Part shown: positions 62,611-64,000 of the stretch, one piece after another
Layout of the letters: the number at the start of each line of letters is the position of its first letter
Numbering within the stretch: the stretch's first letter is position 1
NCBI RefSeq assembly: GCF_903652925.1
Contig: NZ_CAHLAR010000013.1
Span: 62,001-126,000, forward strand
From: Achromobacter anxifer
GTDB lineage: Bacteria; Pseudomonadota; Gammaproteobacteria; Burkholderiales; Burkholderiaceae_B
Direction of reading: 5' to 3'
Length of the DNA stretch: 64,000 nucleotides
Program-made: the position numbers and the translations under genes
The notes under the pieces: generated by a model
Seen by the model: only the letters and a program-made list of their open reading frames with translations
Told to the model about the DNA's origin: nothing
The model's database searches: none

Positions 62611-62688
62611 GGTTTCTGGACCTGTCGGCGCGCGCCGAAGCGGCATGGATCAAAAGCAACGCATCAGAAGCTGCGCTTATCGTCCACG

Positions 62689-62697
62689 ATTGTAGCA
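62689..62697 (-). promoter_or_regulatory. Extended -10 promoter of thrS
   Basis: TGCTACAAT on the minus strand is an extended -10 element (TGnTACAAT). The TTGCCA box 21 bases upstream is too far to be a standard -35. Predicted transcription starts near 62682 and gives a leader of about 270 nt that includes the leader frame and terminator. Confidence 0.5.
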
Positions 62698-62970
62698 CTA
62701 CTTACGCCTTTTCCGTGGCAAAAGCGCCACAACCCAAAGTGAGGCTCCGGGCGGCTGGCTCAAACCCGGAGCGTCATCACGGCCTAAAACCGGGATATTT
62801 CCCGGCCTGCTTCTCGCTTATATGACAGGGCGATGGTGCAACAGTCTGATATTGGCACGTTTCACGTCCGGCCCGCCACGTGAAAACGTAATCTGCCTTC
62901 GCAAATTGAGGAAACACGCGACCTGCGCATCCGACCGCCGGCGTTCCCCCATCCTGCTTGTGGAGCATCG
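62698..62970. other. Divergent intergenic region between thrS and the response-regulator gene
   Basis: Beyond the thrS leader and promoter, this stretch holds only the upstream region of the response-regulator gene. I see no strong promoter pair, operator or repeat apart from short GC-rich dyads. Confidence 0.5.
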
Positions 62971-63711
62971 ATGAAATCTGTCTCAGCGCCCAACATCAAG
63001 GCGCCCCCTCCCCGCAACATCGCGCCCTCCGAGTCCGGCGACCGCCCGGGCACGCGCCGGCACCTGCTCCTGTCCCGGCCGCCTCCCCTCATCAAGGTAG
63101 CCATCCTGGACGACCACCCCGTGGTGGCCGTTGGCGTGGGTGCCTACCTGGAAAGCCGGCCCGGCTTCCGGGTCGTGCATCGGGAAACCTCGGCGCGCTC
63201 CCTACTGGAAAAACTGTCCCATTCGCCCTGCGAGGTCGCGCTCGTCGATTTCTATCTGCCGTTGGAACCCTGGGACGGCGTGAACTATCTGCGACGCCTG
63301 CGCCGCTACCACCCGGGAATGGCGCTCATCACGTTTTCGGCGGGCAACCGCCAGGAAACCCAGTACGCCGCCTTTCGCGCCGGCGCGAATGGCTATTTCT
63401 CCAAGGAATGCGGCATGGTCCTGCTGCCGGAGATGATCCGGGGCGTCCTGGCAGGCAAGGATGATTTCCTCATGGTGCAGGACGGCAAGATCCGCCCTCA
63501 ACAACCCACGCATCCGCACTCGGCGCTGACCACCTCGGAAGTGGAGATATTGCGGCACATCAGCCAGGGCCTGTCCGTCACGCAGATTTCGGCGCGGCTG
63601 ATGCGCAGCAAGAAGACCATCAGCACGCACAAGCGCCGCGCTATGCGCAAGCTGCAGCTGTCCGACGACCTGTCGCTGGCGCTCTATCTGCGCGAGAAGT
63701 TCGCCGAATGA
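62971..63711 (+). CDS. NarL/FixJ-family response regulator (RcsB-like)
   Basis: A 246-residue two-component regulator. An unusual 40-residue Pro/Arg-rich N-terminal extension precedes the receiver domain. That domain has acidic residues Asp47 and Asp48, the phospho-acceptor Asp93 in LVDFYLP, a Ser at 123 and Lys145. The C-terminal LuxR-type helix-turn-helix (about 180-240) contains EVEILRHISQGLSVTQISARLMRSKKTISTHKRRAMRKL. Insert-containing VDFYLPLEPWDG is reminiscent of RcsB. No histidine kinase is adjacent. The N-terminal extension may be mis-started: a later start would give a normal-size protein. Confidence 0.85.
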   Translation: MKSVSAPNIKAPPPRNIAPSESGDRPGTRRHLLLSRPPPLIKVAILDDHPVVAVGVGAYLESRPGFRVVHRETSARSLLEKLSHSPCEVALVDFYLPLEPWDGVNYLRRLRRYHPGMALITFSAGNRQETQYAAFRAGANGYFSKECGMVLLPEMIRGVLAGKDDFLMVQDGKIRPQQPTHPHSALTTSEVEILRHISQGLSVTQISARLMRSKKTISTHKRRAMRKLQLSDDLSLALYLREKFAE

Positions 63712-63731
63712 ACCGCGGCCCCGGCACTGCC

Positions 63732-64000
63732 TCAGATGATCCGGGAATAGCTGGCGGCGCTGCCCGGCGCGTGCAGGTAGCCGTCGAACGCCATGGCGAC
63801 GGCCCGCACGAAGTACCAGCCCAGGCCGGTCACCTGCAGTTCGCCAGGTCGCAGATTGACCAGGCCCAATTCGGCCAGGTTGGCCATTTGCAGCAGTTCG
63901 CGGTCGAAGTGGTCGGCAAAGCGCAGTCCGTGGCGCGCCTCGATCCGGCCAAAATCCACGCGGCCCTGGCACATGATGTCCATGATGACCTCGCGCCGGA
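63732..64000 (-). CDS. hemN: Oxygen-independent coproporphyrinogen III oxidase HemN, C-terminal part
   Basis: The frame enters from the right edge and ends at 63732. The visible 89 residues (from REVIMDIMCQGRVDF to the terminal ASYSRII) match the C-terminal winged domain of HemN, including LRFADHFDREL, LGLVNLRPGELQVTGLGWYFVRAVAMAFDGYL. HemN is a radical-SAM enzyme that makes protoporphyrinogen precursors without oxygen. The catalytic CxxxCxxC part lies outside the window. Confidence 0.9.
   Translation of the reverse strand, partial: RREVIMDIMCQGRVDFGRIEARHGLRFADHFDRELLQMANLAELGLVNLRPGELQVTGLGWYFVRAVAMAFDGYLHAPGSAASYSRII

Noticed and set aside
62513-62698. 61-codon frame on the minus strand starting at GTG 62698
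   Set aside because: Its start overlaps the predicted thrS -10 box, so it would not be transcribed intact. The shorter threonine-rich frame downstream is more consistent.

Overview
The window is about 67% GC chromosomal DNA from a betaproteobacterium of the order Burkholderiales, most likely family Alcaligenaceae (Achromobacter/Bordetella type). The evidence is three separate Bug-type (TctC family) periplasmic solute receptors beside LysR or RpiR regulators, a pgaABCD/bpsABCD polysaccharide operon, the regulatory PTS genes next to gshB, and the sequence character of the housekeeping proteins. I see no prophage, no complete insertion sequence, no CRISPR array and no rRNA operon. One tRNA gene (tRNA-Pro, GGG) is present.

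Layout. 0-7.2 kb: the edge of a membrane protein that may be a diguanylate cyclase, then the pgaABCD operon for export of poly-N-acetylglucosamine. 7.2-20 kb: an Fsr-like efflux pump divergent from an AraC regulator broken by an in-frame stop, a class A penicillin-binding protein, a PPP-type phosphatase, a PepSY membrane protein with a 61-residue partner, an aldo/keto reductase, an Atm1-type ABC exporter with a Rieske protein, and a bile-acid-symporter homologue divergent from a LysR gene. 20-34.5 kb: accessory metabolism, including a Bug/N-formylglutamate amidohydrolase pair, an AGE epimerase, TSUP and EamA transporters with an Lrp regulator, a SYLF lipoprotein, an RpiR/Bug/M14 deacylase unit, a GNAT and a PhzF protein. 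34.6-42.6 kb: two hypothetical genes, then a sugar-acid-like catabolic cluster (hydroxyacid dehydrogenase, LysR, IlvD/Edd dehydratase, Bug, hydroxyacyl-CoA-dehydrogenase-like protein, SMP-30 lactonase). 42.7-46 kb: a spermidine-synthase-like protein, a rhomboid protease, a secreted protein and tRNA-Pro.

46-62.5 kb holds the translation operon thrS-infC-rpmI-rplT-pheS-pheT-ihfA, but it is split. Roughly 8.9 kb carrying comM, ubiK, a lipoprotein gene, glnK-amtB, ptsI-ptsH-EIIA and gshB lies between infC and rpmI. rpmI instead has its own near-consensus promoter and a leader of about 285 nt. glnK-amtB has a good sigma-54 promoter and an NtrC site. infC appears to start at a rare AUC codon. The right end has an RcsB/NarL-type response regulator and the 3' end of hemN.

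The most interesting new observation is upstream of thrS. An 18-codon (or 30-codon) open frame with three consecutive threonine codons is followed by an intrinsic terminator. The end of that frame can pair over 8 bases with the 5' arm of the terminator. This is the architecture of threonine-dependent ribosome-mediated attenuation of a tRNA synthetase gene. Other items worth attention are a perfect 17-bp inverted repeat across the probable ptsI start, the nonsense-interrupted araC gene, and a promoter-leader-terminator arrangement upstream of a GNAT gene.
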